A stretch of 64,000 nt of DNA from Paraburkholderia fungorum (GTDB lineage: Bacteria; Pseudomonadota; Gammaproteobacteria; Burkholderiales; Burkholderiaceae): the NCBI RefSeq assembly GCF_003610895.1, contig NZ_MCAS01000067.1, positions 247,842 to 311,841 on the forward strand, in the 5' to 3' direction. Of this stretch, positions 43,278 through 52,726 are shown in pieces (positions within the stretch are counted from its first letter, which is position 1; each line of letters opens with the position of its first letter). Position numbers and translations under genes: made by a program. Below the pieces are notes generated by a model. That model searched no databases. It had not been told where the DNA came from and saw nothing but the letters and a program-made list of their open reading frames with translations.

Positions 43278-43482
43278 GAAGGCTGGTTGTGGGATTGGTG
43301 GAACGGCGGATTATATCTATCGGCGCCGACCCCGGATTATCTTAAATACCAGTCGTCCGGGGCACCACTATGTACTCACGCAACAATGTCATTCGCTATG
43401 CAGCGCTGGCGATCAGGGTAGGCCTCACATCGCCAGGAAGGCGTGCGGTGCTTGATGGCCAGGAGCGCCGCCCGGTTTAGGA

Positions 43483-44295
43483 TCACGTCGCGTCATGAAA
43501 AATCACCCCAAGCGTATGCCGATGACCCGAGCGCAACCGGCTCACGCCGTGCCGCAGATTCACGCGGTACACGCCACGCGTGCCCTGCACCGGCCGGTGA
43601 TGAACCGCAAACACCACCGCGTCACCTTTGCAGAGCGGCACGACTTCCGTGCGCGACTGCATCCGCGGACGCTGCTCCGTCATCACGAACTCACCACCCG
43701 TGAAATCCTTGCCAGGCTCGGACAGCAGAATCGCGATCTGAAGCGGGAAGACATGCTCGCCGTAAAGATCCTGATGCAGGCAGTTGTAGTCGTCGGTGGC
43801 GTATTGAAGGATCAGGGGCGTCGGACGCATCTGGCCGGCGGCGTGGCAACGCGCGATGAACTCGTCGTGCGCGGCTGGATAGCGCACATCGATATTCATT
43901 ACCTCGTTCCAACGATTCGCGACCGGCGCGAGGCGCGGGTAGAGCGCGGCGCGCAACTGCGCCACCCGATGCGGCAGCGGATACGCAAAGTATTTGTATT
44001 CACCACGGCCGAAGCCATGCCGCGCCATCACGACACGGCTGCGATACAGGTCGTCGCGCGGGTAGAGTGCGCTCAGCGCATCGCATTCCTGCGCACCGAG
44101 CAGATTGCGTAGCATCGCGCAGCCGTAGCCATTCAATTCCTCTTCGACATCGAACCAGTCGATCGCGTTGACGCGCTGCGTAAGCGAGCCAGTGGCGGAC
44201 TCCCGCGCTCCCGTGTGTTTCGGTTCGAGCTCGAACCCCAGCTCAAGTTCCAACGCCGGCAATTGCGAGTGCGGGTCCTTCGCGACCGTATTCAT
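43483..44295 (-). CDS. 2-oxoglutarate/Fe(II)-dependent oxygenase
   Basis: A 270-residue dioxygenase-like protein. ATG 44295 is preferred over the ATG two codons upstream because GGAG lies seven bases before it. The iron-binding facial triad is visible as HQD (His174, Asp176) and a distal His in the VNLRHGVSRLRSGHRHTLG segment, where an Arg for 2-oxoglutarate also lies; FTGGEFVMTEQRPR and GDAVVFAVHHRPV are typical of prolyl-4-hydroxylase-like members. Substrate unknown. The gene is not in an obvious operon. Confidence 0.87.
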   Translation of the reverse strand: MNTVAKDPHSQLPALELELGFELEPKHTGARESATGSLTQRVNAIDWFDVEEELNGYGCAMLRNLLGAQECDALSALYPRDDLYRSRVVMARHGFGRGEYKYFAYPLPHRVAQLRAALYPRLAPVANRWNEVMNIDVRYPAAHDEFIARCHAAGQMRPTPLILQYATDDYNCLHQDLYGEHVFPLQIAILLSEPGKDFTGGEFVMTEQRPRMQSRTEVVPLCKGDAVVFAVHHRPVQGTRGVYRVNLRHGVSRLRSGHRHTLGVIFHDAT

Positions 44296-44523
44296 GAGCA
44301 TTCTCCGTAAGGCGATTCATCGAACGATAACTGAGTGTAAGCACGCGGCTAATGCGATGCACTCCGACTCTTGCTCTTCAATTCCCGTATCGTTATGACC
44401 ACGCCGCCTGAATCCTGCCGGTTAAGGGCGGGGGAAATCGAAAATGCAATCCTCGTGAAACCTGAGGCGAGGTTCGTAGTAAAACCCTATCTGACCCAAC
44501 CAGCGCATTCGGAGACTTTGCCC

Positions 44524-45369
44524 ATGTCCGCCTCCCCAGAAAAACTCGATGACTGGCTCGACAAGGAAGCGGTGATGGAAGACGACATCACCGCTTTTCC
44601 GTTGACGGCTATGGCCGCGACCCTGGCGCGCGAAGAAAGTGGCGATAACGTGCCGCCGCTCTGGCACTGGCTGTACTTCCTGCCGGTCTCGCCCCTGTCC
44701 GAGGCCGGCCCGGACGGTCATCCGAAGCGCGGCGAGTTTCTGCCGCCGGTGTCGCTGCCACGCCGCATGTGGGCCGGCGGACGCCTGACTTTCCACGCGC
44801 CGCTCAAAGTCGGCGAACACGCGAAACGCACATCGACCATCGTCAATATCGAAGACAAGACCGGCCGCTCGGGCCGTCTCGTGTTCGTGACGGTGCAGCA
44901 CACGATTGAAGCCGGTGGTGAACTGAGGCTGGAAGAAGAGCACGACATTGTTTACCGTGACGCGCCACAAGAGGGCGGCCGCCCGCCGCAAGCGGCACCT
45001 GCGCCGGAGGGCGAAACGTGGCGCCGCGCCGTCGATGCGGACGCCGTGATGCTGTTCCGCTACTCCGCGCTGACCTTCAACAGCCATCGCATCCATTACG
45101 ACTACCCGTACGTGACCGAGGTGGAGGGCTATCCCGGCCTGATCGTGCACGGGCCGTTGATCGCGACGCTCCTCGTCGATCTGGTGCGCCGCGAGCAACC
45201 GGATGCGACGCTGCAAAGCTTCGCGTTCAAGGCGGTGCGGCCTACCTTCGCGGGTCAGCCTTTCACGGTATGCGGCAAACCTTCGGCCGACGGCAAGACG
45301 ATCGATCTGTGGGCCAAAGACCACGAAGGCTATCTGACCATGCGTGCTACGGCGGTGGTGGCTGCGTAG
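44524..45369 (+). CDS. Hot-dog-fold dehydratase, mesaconyl-C4-CoA hydratase/HTD2-like
   Basis: A 281-residue double-hot-dog protein with an N-terminal FAS1-type dehydratase half (about 5-145) and a C-terminal MaoC-like half (about 165-280). ATG 44524 is preferred because it gives the family length (mesaconyl-CoA hydratase is about 280 residues) and the start DDWLDKEAVMEDDIT; an upstream in-frame start would add 51 residues unlike the family. Key segments are WHWLYFLPVSPLSEAG, PRRMWAGGRLTFHAPL and FRYSALTFNSHRIHYDYPY, the hydratase motif with catalytic His, and EGYPGLIVHGPLIATLL. It probably hydrates a mesaconyl- or related acyl-CoA; no partner gene is adjacent. Confidence 0.87.
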   Translation: MSASPEKLDDWLDKEAVMEDDITAFPLTAMAATLAREESGDNVPPLWHWLYFLPVSPLSEAGPDGHPKRGEFLPPVSLPRRMWAGGRLTFHAPLKVGEHAKRTSTIVNIEDKTGRSGRLVFVTVQHTIEAGGELRLEEEHDIVYRDAPQEGGRPPQAAPAPEGETWRRAVDADAVMLFRYSALTFNSHRIHYDYPYVTEVEGYPGLIVHGPLIATLLVDLVRREQPDATLQSFAFKAVRPTFAGQPFTVCGKPSADGKTIDLWAKDHEGYLTMRATAVVAA

Positions 45370-45603
45370 AAGATATTTCCAATAAGAAACGAACGCTCGC
45401 CTGCTGGTACGCCGCCAACCGACCGGCAACCACGCGCCGGCCGTTCAGCGCCGCCCGGCGCCGGCGAGCCGTAATCAGCCATTGCAGGCCCATTCACTCG
45501 CCCAGACCCGCAACCCCGGGCAAATCCGCTTGCCGCCATAAAATCCCGCGTGTATAGTTTCCGAACTTACTCTTGTTTCGTATCGGAAATTAAAGGGATT
45601 TTC

Positions 45604-47103
45604 ATGGACGCTTCCACCATCCTCGCCGACCTCGGCATCGCCCACGCGGCGCAAGCCGGCGACATCGCGGTTCATTCGCCGATTACCGGCGAACTCATTG
45701 GCCGAGTGGCCAGCAACACGGTGGCGGAAGTCGATGCGGCCCTCGCCCGTGCGAAAGAGGCATACACCGCCTGGCGCAACGTTCCGGCGCCGCGCCGCGG
45801 CGAGCTGGTGCGCCTGCTCGGCAATCGTCTGCGTGAAAAGAAGCACGCGCTCGGCAGCATCATCACGCTCGAAACCGGCAAGATCCTGCAGGAAGGGCTG
45901 GGCGAAGTGCAGGAAATGATCGACATCTGCGACTTCGCGGTCGGGCTGTCGCGCCAGTTGTACGGTCTGACGATCGCCTCGGAACGCCCGGGCCATCGCA
46001 TGGCTGAAACCTGGCATCCAATGGGCACGTGCGTCGTCATCTCGGCGTTCAACTTCCCGGCGGCAGTATGGTCGTGGAATGCGGCGCTTGCGCTCGTTTG
46101 CGGCAACGCCGTGATCTGGAAGCCGTCCGAAAAGACGCCGTTGACCGCGCTCGCGGTCAACCAGATTCTCAGCGAGGCACTGCAGGAGTTCGGCGACGCG
46201 CCGGCCGGCCTGACCGCGCTGATCAACGGTGGCCGCGATGTGGGCGCGAAGCTGGTGGCCGACCCGCGTGCGTCGATTGTCAGCGCCACGGGCAGCACGG
46301 AAATGGGCCGCACGGTCGGTGTCGAAGTGGCGAAGCGTTTCGGCCGCTCACTGCTCGAACTCGGCGGCAACAACGCGGGCATCGTCGCGCAAACGGCGGA
46401 TCACGAGCTCGCGATGCGCGGCATCCTGTTCTCGGCAGTGGGTACGGCGGGGCAGCGCTGCACGTCGCTGCGGCGCCTGTTCGTGCATGAGAGCGTGTAC
46501 GACAAGACCATCGAACGTCTGAAGCAGCTGTACAGCAAGGTGCCGATCGGCAATCCGCTCGAGAAGGGCACGCTGATGGGGCCGCTGATCGACAAGCAAT
46601 CGTATGTTCGCATGCAGGAAGCGCTGCAGCAGGCCACGGCCGAAGGCGGCAAGGTGTTCGGCGGCGAACGCGTCGAGGTAAAGGGCCATGAAGGCGGTTA
46701 CTACGTGCGTCCGGCGATCGTGGAAATGCCGTCGCAAACGGCGGTGGTGCTGAGGGAAACTTTCGCTCCGATTCTGTACGTGCTGCGCTATTCGGATTTC
46801 ACGGATGCGGTCGAGGCGAACAACGCGGCAGTGCATGGTTTGTCGTCGTGCGTGTTCACGACCGATCTGCGCGAAGCCGAACGCTTCCTGTCCGATTCGG
46901 GCAGCGACTGCGGTATCGCTAACGTGAACATCGGGCCGAGCGGCGCGGAAATCGGCGGCGCGTTCGGTGGCGAGAAGGAAACGGGCGGCGGTCGTGAGTC
47001 GGGCTCGGATGCGTGGAAGGCCTACATGCGCCGCGCAACCAACACGGTCAACTATTCGTCAGCGTTGCCGCTCGCGCAGGGCATCGACTTCAATATCGGC
47101 TGA
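45604..47103 (+). CDS. amaB: Aldehyde dehydrogenase, ALDH7-type (aminoadipate-semialdehyde/piperideine-6-carboxylate dehydrogenase)
   Basis: A 499-residue dehydrogenase of the ALDH7 family, which oxidises alpha-aminoadipic semialdehyde to 2-aminoadipate in lysine and pipecolate breakdown. ATG 45604 starts the family N terminus. Catalytic Glu252 lies in LELGGNNAGI and Cys286 in GTAGQRCTSLRR, both diagnostic of ALDH7; ISAFNFPAAVWSWNAALALV is the cofactor-binding segment, and the C terminus GGAFGGEKETGGGRESGSDAWK is characteristic of this family. It is followed by an FAD amine oxidase and, farther on, an aminoadipate-type aminotransferase. Confidence 0.92.
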   Translation: MDASTILADLGIAHAAQAGDIAVHSPITGELIGRVASNTVAEVDAALARAKEAYTAWRNVPAPRRGELVRLLGNRLREKKHALGSIITLETGKILQEGLGEVQEMIDICDFAVGLSRQLYGLTIASERPGHRMAETWHPMGTCVVISAFNFPAAVWSWNAALALVCGNAVIWKPSEKTPLTALAVNQILSEALQEFGDAPAGLTALINGGRDVGAKLVADPRASIVSATGSTEMGRTVGVEVAKRFGRSLLELGGNNAGIVAQTADHELAMRGILFSAVGTAGQRCTSLRRLFVHESVYDKTIERLKQLYSKVPIGNPLEKGTLMGPLIDKQSYVRMQEALQQATAEGGKVFGGERVEVKGHEGGYYVRPAIVEMPSQTAVVLRETFAPILYVLRYSDFTDAVEANNAAVHGLSSCVFTTDLREAERFLSDSGSDCGIANVNIGPSGAEIGGAFGGEKETGGGRESGSDAWKAYMRRATNTVNYSSALPLAQGIDFNIG

Positions 47104-47134
47104 TAGAGCGGCGGCGCTATTCGTGGAGTCAGTC

Positions 47135-48307
47135 TTGAGTTCCAAAGTCGTGATCGTCGGCGGTGGGGTGATCGGCAGCTCGATTGCATATTTTCTGCGG
47201 CTTTCTGATCCGTCGGTTAGCGTCACCGTGATCGAACGCGATCCGACGTATGCGCGGTCGTCGTCGGCATTGTCGGCCGCGTCCATTCGTCAGCAGTTCT
47301 CTACGCCGCTTTCCATTCAGATGTCGTTGTTCGGCATCGAGTTTCTGCGCTCGATCGGCGAGCGGCTCGAGATCGACGGTGTGAAGCCGTCGATCGATCT
47401 GCACGAAGGCGGTTATCTGTTTCTCGCCACGCCCGCCGGTGAGGCGACGCTGCGTGAGAATCACGCGCTGCAAACAGCGCTCGGCGCGGATATCAGTTTG
47501 CTCGCCAAAGACGCGTTGCAGGCGCGCTTCCCCTGGCTCAATACCGAAGATCTCATTGCTGGCGCTTACGGCGAAAGCGGCGAGGGCTGGTTCGACGGTT
47601 ATGGCCTCGTGCAGGCGTTGCGCAAGAAGACCCAGGCGCTCGGCGCGCGCTACATTGCCGCCGACGTCACCGCCCTGCATCGCGACGGCAAACATGTCAC
47701 GCAAGTTCAAACCGCGAATGGCGAGGTTTATGCCTGCGACTTCGTCGTGAACGCCGCGGGCGCGTGGTCGCGCAAAGTCGCGCAGATGGCCGGCATCGAT
47801 CTACCGGTGTTCGCGCGGCGCCGCAGCATTTTCAATGTCACGTCGCCCGCGCGGCTCGACCATTGTCCTTTGCTGATCGATCCGAGCGGCGTGTATTTCC
47901 GGCCCGAGGGCAAATCGTTTATTTGCGGCACCTCACCGTCAGCGGACAACGATCCCGATGATTTGCCGCTCGACGAAGTCGATCACGCACTATTCGACGA
48001 TGTGATCTGGCCAACGCTCGCGCATCGCGTGCCGCAATTCGAAGCGCTGCGGGTGCAGAACTGCTGGTCTGGCTACTACGAGTACAACGTGCTGGATCAG
48101 AATGCGATCATCGGCTATCACCCGGATGTCGATAACTGCATTTTTGCCAATGGCTATAGTGGGCATGGTCTGCAGCAAGGCCCGGCAACCGGCCGCGGTA
48201 TCAGCGAACTGATTCTGCATGGCCGCTACACGACGCTCGATCTGGGCTCGCTGGGCTTCACCCGCGTGCTCGAAAACCGGCCGATCGTGGAGAAGAACGT
48301 GGTTTGA
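47135..48307 (+). CDS. FAD-dependent amine/amino-acid oxidase (DAO family)
   Basis: A 390-residue flavoprotein of the D-amino-acid-oxidase superfamily. Start chosen at TTG 47135, six bases after GGAG and directly before the nucleotide fold (KVVIVGGGVIGSSIAYFLRL); a GTG at 47123 is the alternative. Further motifs are SSSALSAASIRQQFS (contacts with flavin), VVNAAGAWSRKVAQMAG and ANGYSGHGLQQGPATGR, the C-terminal flavin segment. Directly after an ALDH7 gene, it is a candidate for the L-pipecolate oxidase step (AmaA role), forming piperideine-6-carboxylate; that assignment is inference. Confidence 0.87.
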   Translation: MSSKVVIVGGGVIGSSIAYFLRLSDPSVSVTVIERDPTYARSSSALSAASIRQQFSTPLSIQMSLFGIEFLRSIGERLEIDGVKPSIDLHEGGYLFLATPAGEATLRENHALQTALGADISLLAKDALQARFPWLNTEDLIAGAYGESGEGWFDGYGLVQALRKKTQALGARYIAADVTALHRDGKHVTQVQTANGEVYACDFVVNAAGAWSRKVAQMAGIDLPVFARRRSIFNVTSPARLDHCPLLIDPSGVYFRPEGKSFICGTSPSADNDPDDLPLDEVDHALFDDVIWPTLAHRVPQFEALRVQNCWSGYYEYNVLDQNAIIGYHPDVDNCIFANGYSGHGLQQGPATGRGISELILHGRYTTLDLGSLGFTRVLENRPIVEKNVV

Positions 48308-48440
48308 CCGGCTTGATCGAAGCGGGTCGAGATGATGCGGAAAACGCAATACGTAGTGCGTAGATATCGTTTGCCGCCCATCCGGACGATGATCACAATC
48401 GACGCCGGTCTTCCTTCAAAAAGATAAACGGTCCGTCACC

Positions 48441-49637
48441 ATGTTCACGTTCAATCCCGCATTCGAAGCGCCGAGCGGTTCGCCGATCCGCGAGCTGTTC
48501 AAGTATCTGGCGCAGCCCGGCATGATTTCGTTTGCCGGCGGTTATCCGGCGAGCGACCTGTTCGACCGCGAAGGTCTCGATGCCGCCGCGGCGCGTGCGT
48601 CGCAACAGTCCACGCTCTGCCTGCAATATGGTCCGACGGATGGCCTCGCCGTCCTCAAGGAGCAACTCGCCCAGTTGATGACGCGGCGCGGCACGCCTTG
48701 CGCCCCGCAGGCGTTGCTCGTCACGACCGGTTCGCAGCAAGGTTTCGATCTGCTGCTGCGCGTGATGGTTGCACCGGGCGACGTAGTGCTGGTCGAACAG
48801 CCCGCCTATCCGGCCACTTTGCAGGCGCTCAAGCTGCAGCAAGCCGATGTGGTGACCGTGCCGGTGGATCAGAACGGGCTCGATGTGGACGCGCTCGCCG
48901 CGTTGCTCGAAGCGGGCACATTAGCGCGGCCGCCAAAGCTGCTCTACACCGTTGCGACCTTTGCGAATCCAACCGGCGCGACGTTGTCGCTCGAGCGCCG
49001 CATCGCGTTATTGAAGCTGGCGGCGCGTCACCATTTTCTAATCGTCGAAGACGATCCCTATGGCGACCTGCGTTTTAGCGGCGCGGCGTTGCCGTCGTTG
49101 CTGGCGTTGAGCGACCAGGTGCCCGGTTCACGCGACTGGGTGGTGCATTTCTCGAGTCTGTCGAAAATCGTCGCACCGGGTCTGCGGGTCGGCTGGATGG
49201 TCGCGCACGCGGAAATCTTGCGCCGCTGCCTCGTCGCCAAGCAGACCGTCGATCTATGCAGCTCGCCGTGGACTCAGGCGATTGCCGCCGAATACCTCGC
49301 GAGCGGCGCGCTGGAGCGTCATTTGCCACGAATCGTCGACGCCTATGCCGTGAAGTGCCGCACGCTGTGCGATGCGCTCGACGAGCATCTGGGCGACGCC
49401 ATTGCGTTTCATCGTCCTGCCGGCGGCATGTTCGTGTGGGCGCGACTGACGGGCGGTGAGAATGCATCCGACACATTGCGTGCGTGTATCGAGCGCAACG
49501 TCATGTTCGTGCCGGGCGTCGCATTCTATAAAGACAATATCGATCTGGCGGCACTGCGTTTGTCATTTGCCGCGCCCGGTGTCGCCGAAATCGAAACCGG
49601 GGTGCGGAGAATGAAGCAGGCGCTCGCACTCGTTTGA
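48441..49637 (+). CDS. PLP-dependent aminotransferase, 2-aminoadipate type
   Basis: A 398-residue class I aminotransferase of the MocR/LysN-like group without a DNA-binding domain. Segments: PGMISFAGGYPASDLFD (about 27-43), LQYGPTDGLAVLKEQL, LVTTGSQQGFDLLLRVM, FANPTGATLS, and the PLP lysine in SSLSKIVAPGLRVGW (about 238). Such enzymes convert 2-aminoadipate to 2-oxoadipate or act on leucine and aromatic amino acids. Together with the ALDH7 and FAD oxidase genes it would extend lysine breakdown by one step. It begins 133 bp after the oxidase gene and ends before a clear terminator. Confidence 0.88.
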   Translation: MFTFNPAFEAPSGSPIRELFKYLAQPGMISFAGGYPASDLFDREGLDAAAARASQQSTLCLQYGPTDGLAVLKEQLAQLMTRRGTPCAPQALLVTTGSQQGFDLLLRVMVAPGDVVLVEQPAYPATLQALKLQQADVVTVPVDQNGLDVDALAALLEAGTLARPPKLLYTVATFANPTGATLSLERRIALLKLAARHHFLIVEDDPYGDLRFSGAALPSLLALSDQVPGSRDWVVHFSSLSKIVAPGLRVGWMVAHAEILRRCLVAKQTVDLCSSPWTQAIAAEYLASGALERHLPRIVDAYAVKCRTLCDALDEHLGDAIAFHRPAGGMFVWARLTGGENASDTLRACIERNVMFVPGVAFYKDNIDLAALRLSFAAPGVAEIETGVRRMKQALALV

Positions 49638-49697
49638 TGGCGGCAAAGGCGGCTAACACGGTATTGGCGGAAAAGCAGTAAGCGCAATGCCTGAAAT

Positions 49698-49733
49698 AAC
49701 CCGGCGGGCACGCGGTGCACCGTCGGGTTTTTT
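49698..49733 (+). terminator. Intrinsic terminator after the aminotransferase gene
   Basis: AACCCGGCGG (from 49698) pairs with CCGTCGGGTT through nine Watson-Crick pairs and one G-T pair, and is followed by TTTTTT. It lies about 60 bp after the aminotransferase stop and should end that transcript. Confidence 0.85.
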
Positions 49734-50128
49734 ATGCCAACGCTAAATCACGGCGATTTAGCATAGGTTCACCGACCCGGTAAAGCCGCGTAATGTCACG
49801 CGCAGCCCGACGCCGCTCGCGGCCCTCGCCCCGCTTCGCTCCGGGCTGCAGATGCGTGCGTCGCTTCCTCCGTACGCCGTCTCCTTCTTTGCATGTCGTT
49901 TTAACTCAAACGGCTGTTTCGATTGCGATGCGTTTTCTAATCGTTTAATTCCCTTCTGTTCAGTATTTCCGTCAAACTTATGAAACATGGTTGATTGTTA
50001 AATGGCGTGTGCCGCTGGTTTTGAGCTATAAATATCGGTTATGATCGCTGCCTTCGGCGAATGATTCCGATGAGTTAATTCATCGGCCATCCACGTTAAT
50101 ACCGTCGCATCGAACCAGAAAAAATCAG
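49734..50128. other. Upstream region of the yfa/mag operon
   Basis: About 395 bases between the terminator and yfaA. The right half is AT-richer than the surroundings, with TATAAATAT near 50027 and TATGAT near 50039, so the operon promoter probably lies there; no confident -35 and -10 pair can be assigned by eye. No gene is seen. Confidence 0.45.
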
Positions 50129-51919
50129 ATGAAGATGTCGCGCAAAAAGATTGTAATCCTGGTGGTCGGTCTTCTGGTCGTGGCCGGCGTGGTCATTCAG
50201 GCGGTGTGGCGTCCATTCGCGCATCGCAAAGCCGCCGAGAATAGCGAAATCGTGCTCGACATTCATCACCCGGACGCGGTGATCGACAGCGAGGCGCTCT
50301 CGCGTTTGCCACGCGACATTCTGCGCGTGCCGCTGTTGCACGACGTGCTGACTCAGGACTTCGTCGACTATTACGAATCGAACGACACGCGACTGTCCAC
50401 CGAAGGCGCGCTGCGGCGTCTCGCATTCGAGCATCAACTGGACTGGCGCGATGAGCTGATCCGCCGCGTCTTCGACGAACCCGCGCATGTGTTGCTGTGG
50501 CGCTCGCCGGACGGCCGGCTGGGTTATTGGGTGATGTCGATCCACCGCAACGGTCTGGCGAAGCTGCTGCAGGGTTTCGGCAACGTCGCAGCGAGCGACT
50601 CGCAGTTGAGCCAGGTCGCCAAACTTTCCGGCGACGTTCCGGTTTACGCGTTGAAGCTGGCGGTAGGCCGCACGATTCTGTTCGCGACGAAAGACGACCG
50701 CCTTGTCGTGATGTCCGCACCCGGCGTGCTGCTCGATCCGAAGGGCGGCTTGCTGGGCGAACGGGCCGACGCTGTGTCCGAGATGCTCTCTTCCGGCCGC
50801 GACGATGCGGCGCGCGCCTATCGGCTGGACGCGCCTGGCGATGCACCGAAGGGGCACAGACTGGTGGTATCGGCGAACTATCTGTCGTTTGGCTATCAGG
50901 CGTTTTTCTCCGGCATCGATGCACTGCGATTCGATTTTTCGTCGAACGGGGACGCGGCTGCGAACTGGCAGACCACTGCGCTGATCGAGCCGGGCAAGTT
51001 GCCGCAAGCGTGGAATAGCGCCGACTTGTGGCGCGCGCTGCCTGCCAATCCGGCGGCGTGTACGAGCCTGCCGGCCGACTGGAAAGAGGCGTCGGGTCTG
51101 TTGGGCAAGGTCGCCGATGTTGGCGCGGACGGCGCCGCTGCGATCGGCGATCAGCTCACCGGTCCCGCGGCCGTCTGCTGGTATGCGAAGTCCACGCTGG
51201 TCGCGCCGGTGTTTGTCGCGCGCGTGAAGACCCAGGACGCGGCGAGCATCGCTGCGCTGAAGGCTTCGCTGGGTAAGACCTTTGGCGACGTGATCGGCGC
51301 CTACGAGGCAAAGGCTGCGCAATCCGGCGACGCCGGTTCGGGCTATCGCCGCCTGCCGGTCACGCAGCACGACCAGGGCGCGGGCGTCACCGTGTGGCAA
51401 CGGCCGGTCAGTGCGCGCTCGGGTACGGCTTTGTCCAGCAAGGCGTCGTTCGCAGCGCAATTGTCGGCGGAGCGGTATTTCCCGGTGACGCTCGCTCTGG
51501 CGCACGGTTATCTGATCTTTTCCCCCGATTCACGTCTGGTCGACGACACGCTCGCCGTGCTCGACAAGCGCTATCCGGCGCTCGCCGATACGCTCGCGCC
51601 GCAACGTCTGCCGCGTACCATCCTGACGCTCACGCCTTCGTCCGCGGCCGCGTTGATCGAGCGCGAAGCGGGTGCGGCGCTGCCGGCGGACCAGGAAGCG
51701 GTGTTCCGCAATGCGTCGCGCACCCATCTCGTGCCGAAGCTGCATGCGCTTGCACACTACCCGCCGGTGTCGTTGACGCTGCCGCAGGAATTGCCGGGTT
51801 CGACGGGCTGGGTTCCGGTCGAATGGTGGTTCGATCGCCCGCAGGCGGGTGCGGCTGGCGCTGCAAACGCCGGTGTGGCGGATGCCCCTGCGGACCAGCC
51901 CGGCACCGAGGGCGATTGA
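50129..51919 (+). CDS. yfaA: DUF2138 membrane-anchored protein (YfaA/mag-operon component)
   Basis: A 596-residue protein with one N-terminal membrane helix (about 6-27, IVILVVGLLVVAGVVIQAVW) and a large periplasmic part belonging to DUF2138. It starts EIVLDIHHPDAVIDSEALSRLP, contains VLLWRSPDGRLGYWVMSIHR and YALKLAVGRTILFATKDDRLVV, and ends in an Ala/Gly/Asp-rich tail. It is first of six genes; its stop codon directly abuts the yfaT start. In Pseudomonas aeruginosa several products of the six-gene mag operon form an inner-membrane complex with the macroglobulin; an anchoring role is plausible for this one. Confidence 0.9.
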   Translation: MKMSRKKIVILVVGLLVVAGVVIQAVWRPFAHRKAAENSEIVLDIHHPDAVIDSEALSRLPRDILRVPLLHDVLTQDFVDYYESNDTRLSTEGALRRLAFEHQLDWRDELIRRVFDEPAHVLLWRSPDGRLGYWVMSIHRNGLAKLLQGFGNVAASDSQLSQVAKLSGDVPVYALKLAVGRTILFATKDDRLVVMSAPGVLLDPKGGLLGERADAVSEMLSSGRDDAARAYRLDAPGDAPKGHRLVVSANYLSFGYQAFFSGIDALRFDFSSNGDAAANWQTTALIEPGKLPQAWNSADLWRALPANPAACTSLPADWKEASGLLGKVADVGADGAAAIGDQLTGPAAVCWYAKSTLVAPVFVARVKTQDAASIAALKASLGKTFGDVIGAYEAKAAQSGDAGSGYRRLPVTQHDQGAGVTVWQRPVSARSGTALSSKASFAAQLSAERYFPVTLALAHGYLIFSPDSRLVDDTLAVLDKRYPALADTLAPQRLPRTILTLTPSSAAALIEREAGAALPADQEAVFRNASRTHLVPKLHALAHYPPVSLTLPQELPGSTGWVPVEWWFDRPQAGAAGAANAGVADAPADQPGTEGD

Positions 51920-52726
51920 ATGCGCCACCTTCACGTCTTCGACGTGGCATCCGCGACGGATGGGCGCGCAGCGGCGCCAGCGTCCGCGTCCGCGCGCGCT
52001 CCTGCGGCGCATGCAATCGCTCACGCATGCGGCACGCCGGCTGCCGCGCGCCGCAAGTGGCTCGCGCGCGCTGCGTCAGCGCTCGTCATGGCCAGCCTTG
52101 CGCCCTATGCAAACGCGCTCACCAGCACCGCTGCATCGCCCGACCCCGACGCGCTCTCGCCGCAGCAATCCGCTGCGTTTCGCGCCTGGTTCACGCGTAT
52201 CGTCGACCAGCAAATGCGCCGCGGTCCGACGCCGCGCTGGACCCAACGCGATTGCGCGGGTCTCGTGCGCTTTGCCGTCGGCGAGACGCTTAAGCCGCAT
52301 GACAGCAAATGGCTGCGCGCCAACGGCATGACCAGTCTCGCGGACGCGAGCAGCATGCCGCCCGAACTGCAACTGTCCGCCTCGCAACGCACCATCGCGA
52401 ATCGCTGGACCCAACTCGACGGTTCCACCGGCGCGTACGCGTCGGCGATCGCGCTGATTCAACGCAATAGCCGGTTTGTTTCGAAGGACGTGAACCAGGC
52501 ACTGCCTGGCGATCTGCTGTTCTTCGACCAGGGCGACGACCAGCATCTGATGATCTGGCTGGATCGCTACATCGCTTATCACACAGGCACCGTTACGCCG
52601 ACCGATACCGGTTTGCGCGCCGTGGCCGTCTCCGACCTGATGCAATGGAAAGATTCCCGCTGGCAGCCGCTCGACGGCAATCCGAATTTCGTTGGCGTGT
52701 TTCGTTTGGACTTTCTGACACCATGA
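51920..52726 (+). CDS. yfaT: DUF1175 protein with NlpC/P60-like cysteine-peptidase signature (YfaT)
   Basis: A 268-residue exported protein of DUF1175. An Ala-rich N-terminal extension of about 45 residues precedes the signal hydrophobic core (WLARAASALVMASLAPYANA). In the mature part RDCAGLVRFAVGE (Cys112), LPGDLLFFDQGDDQHLMIWL (His209) and YIAYHTG (His221) follow the DCSGL, PGDLxFF and HVGIY pattern of NlpC/P60 peptidoglycan peptidases. This suggests a papain-like Cys-His active site; that is inference. It abuts yfaA and overlaps yfaS by four bases (ATGA). Location is probably periplasmic, next to the macroglobulin. Confidence 0.9.
   Translation: MRHLHVFDVASATDGRAAAPASASARAPAAHAIAHACGTPAAARRKWLARAASALVMASLAPYANALTSTAASPDPDALSPQQSAAFRAWFTRIVDQQMRRGPTPRWTQRDCAGLVRFAVGETLKPHDSKWLRANGMTSLADASSMPPELQLSASQRTIANRWTQLDGSTGAYASAIALIQRNSRFVSKDVNQALPGDLLFFDQGDDQHLMIWLDRYIAYHTGTVTPTDTGLRAVAVSDLMQWKDSRWQPLDGNPNFVGVFRLDFLTP

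Noticed and set aside
50096..51505. Open frame of 469 codons on the minus strand
   Set aside because: Antisense to the DUF2138 gene; no recognisable domain and no ribosome-binding site.
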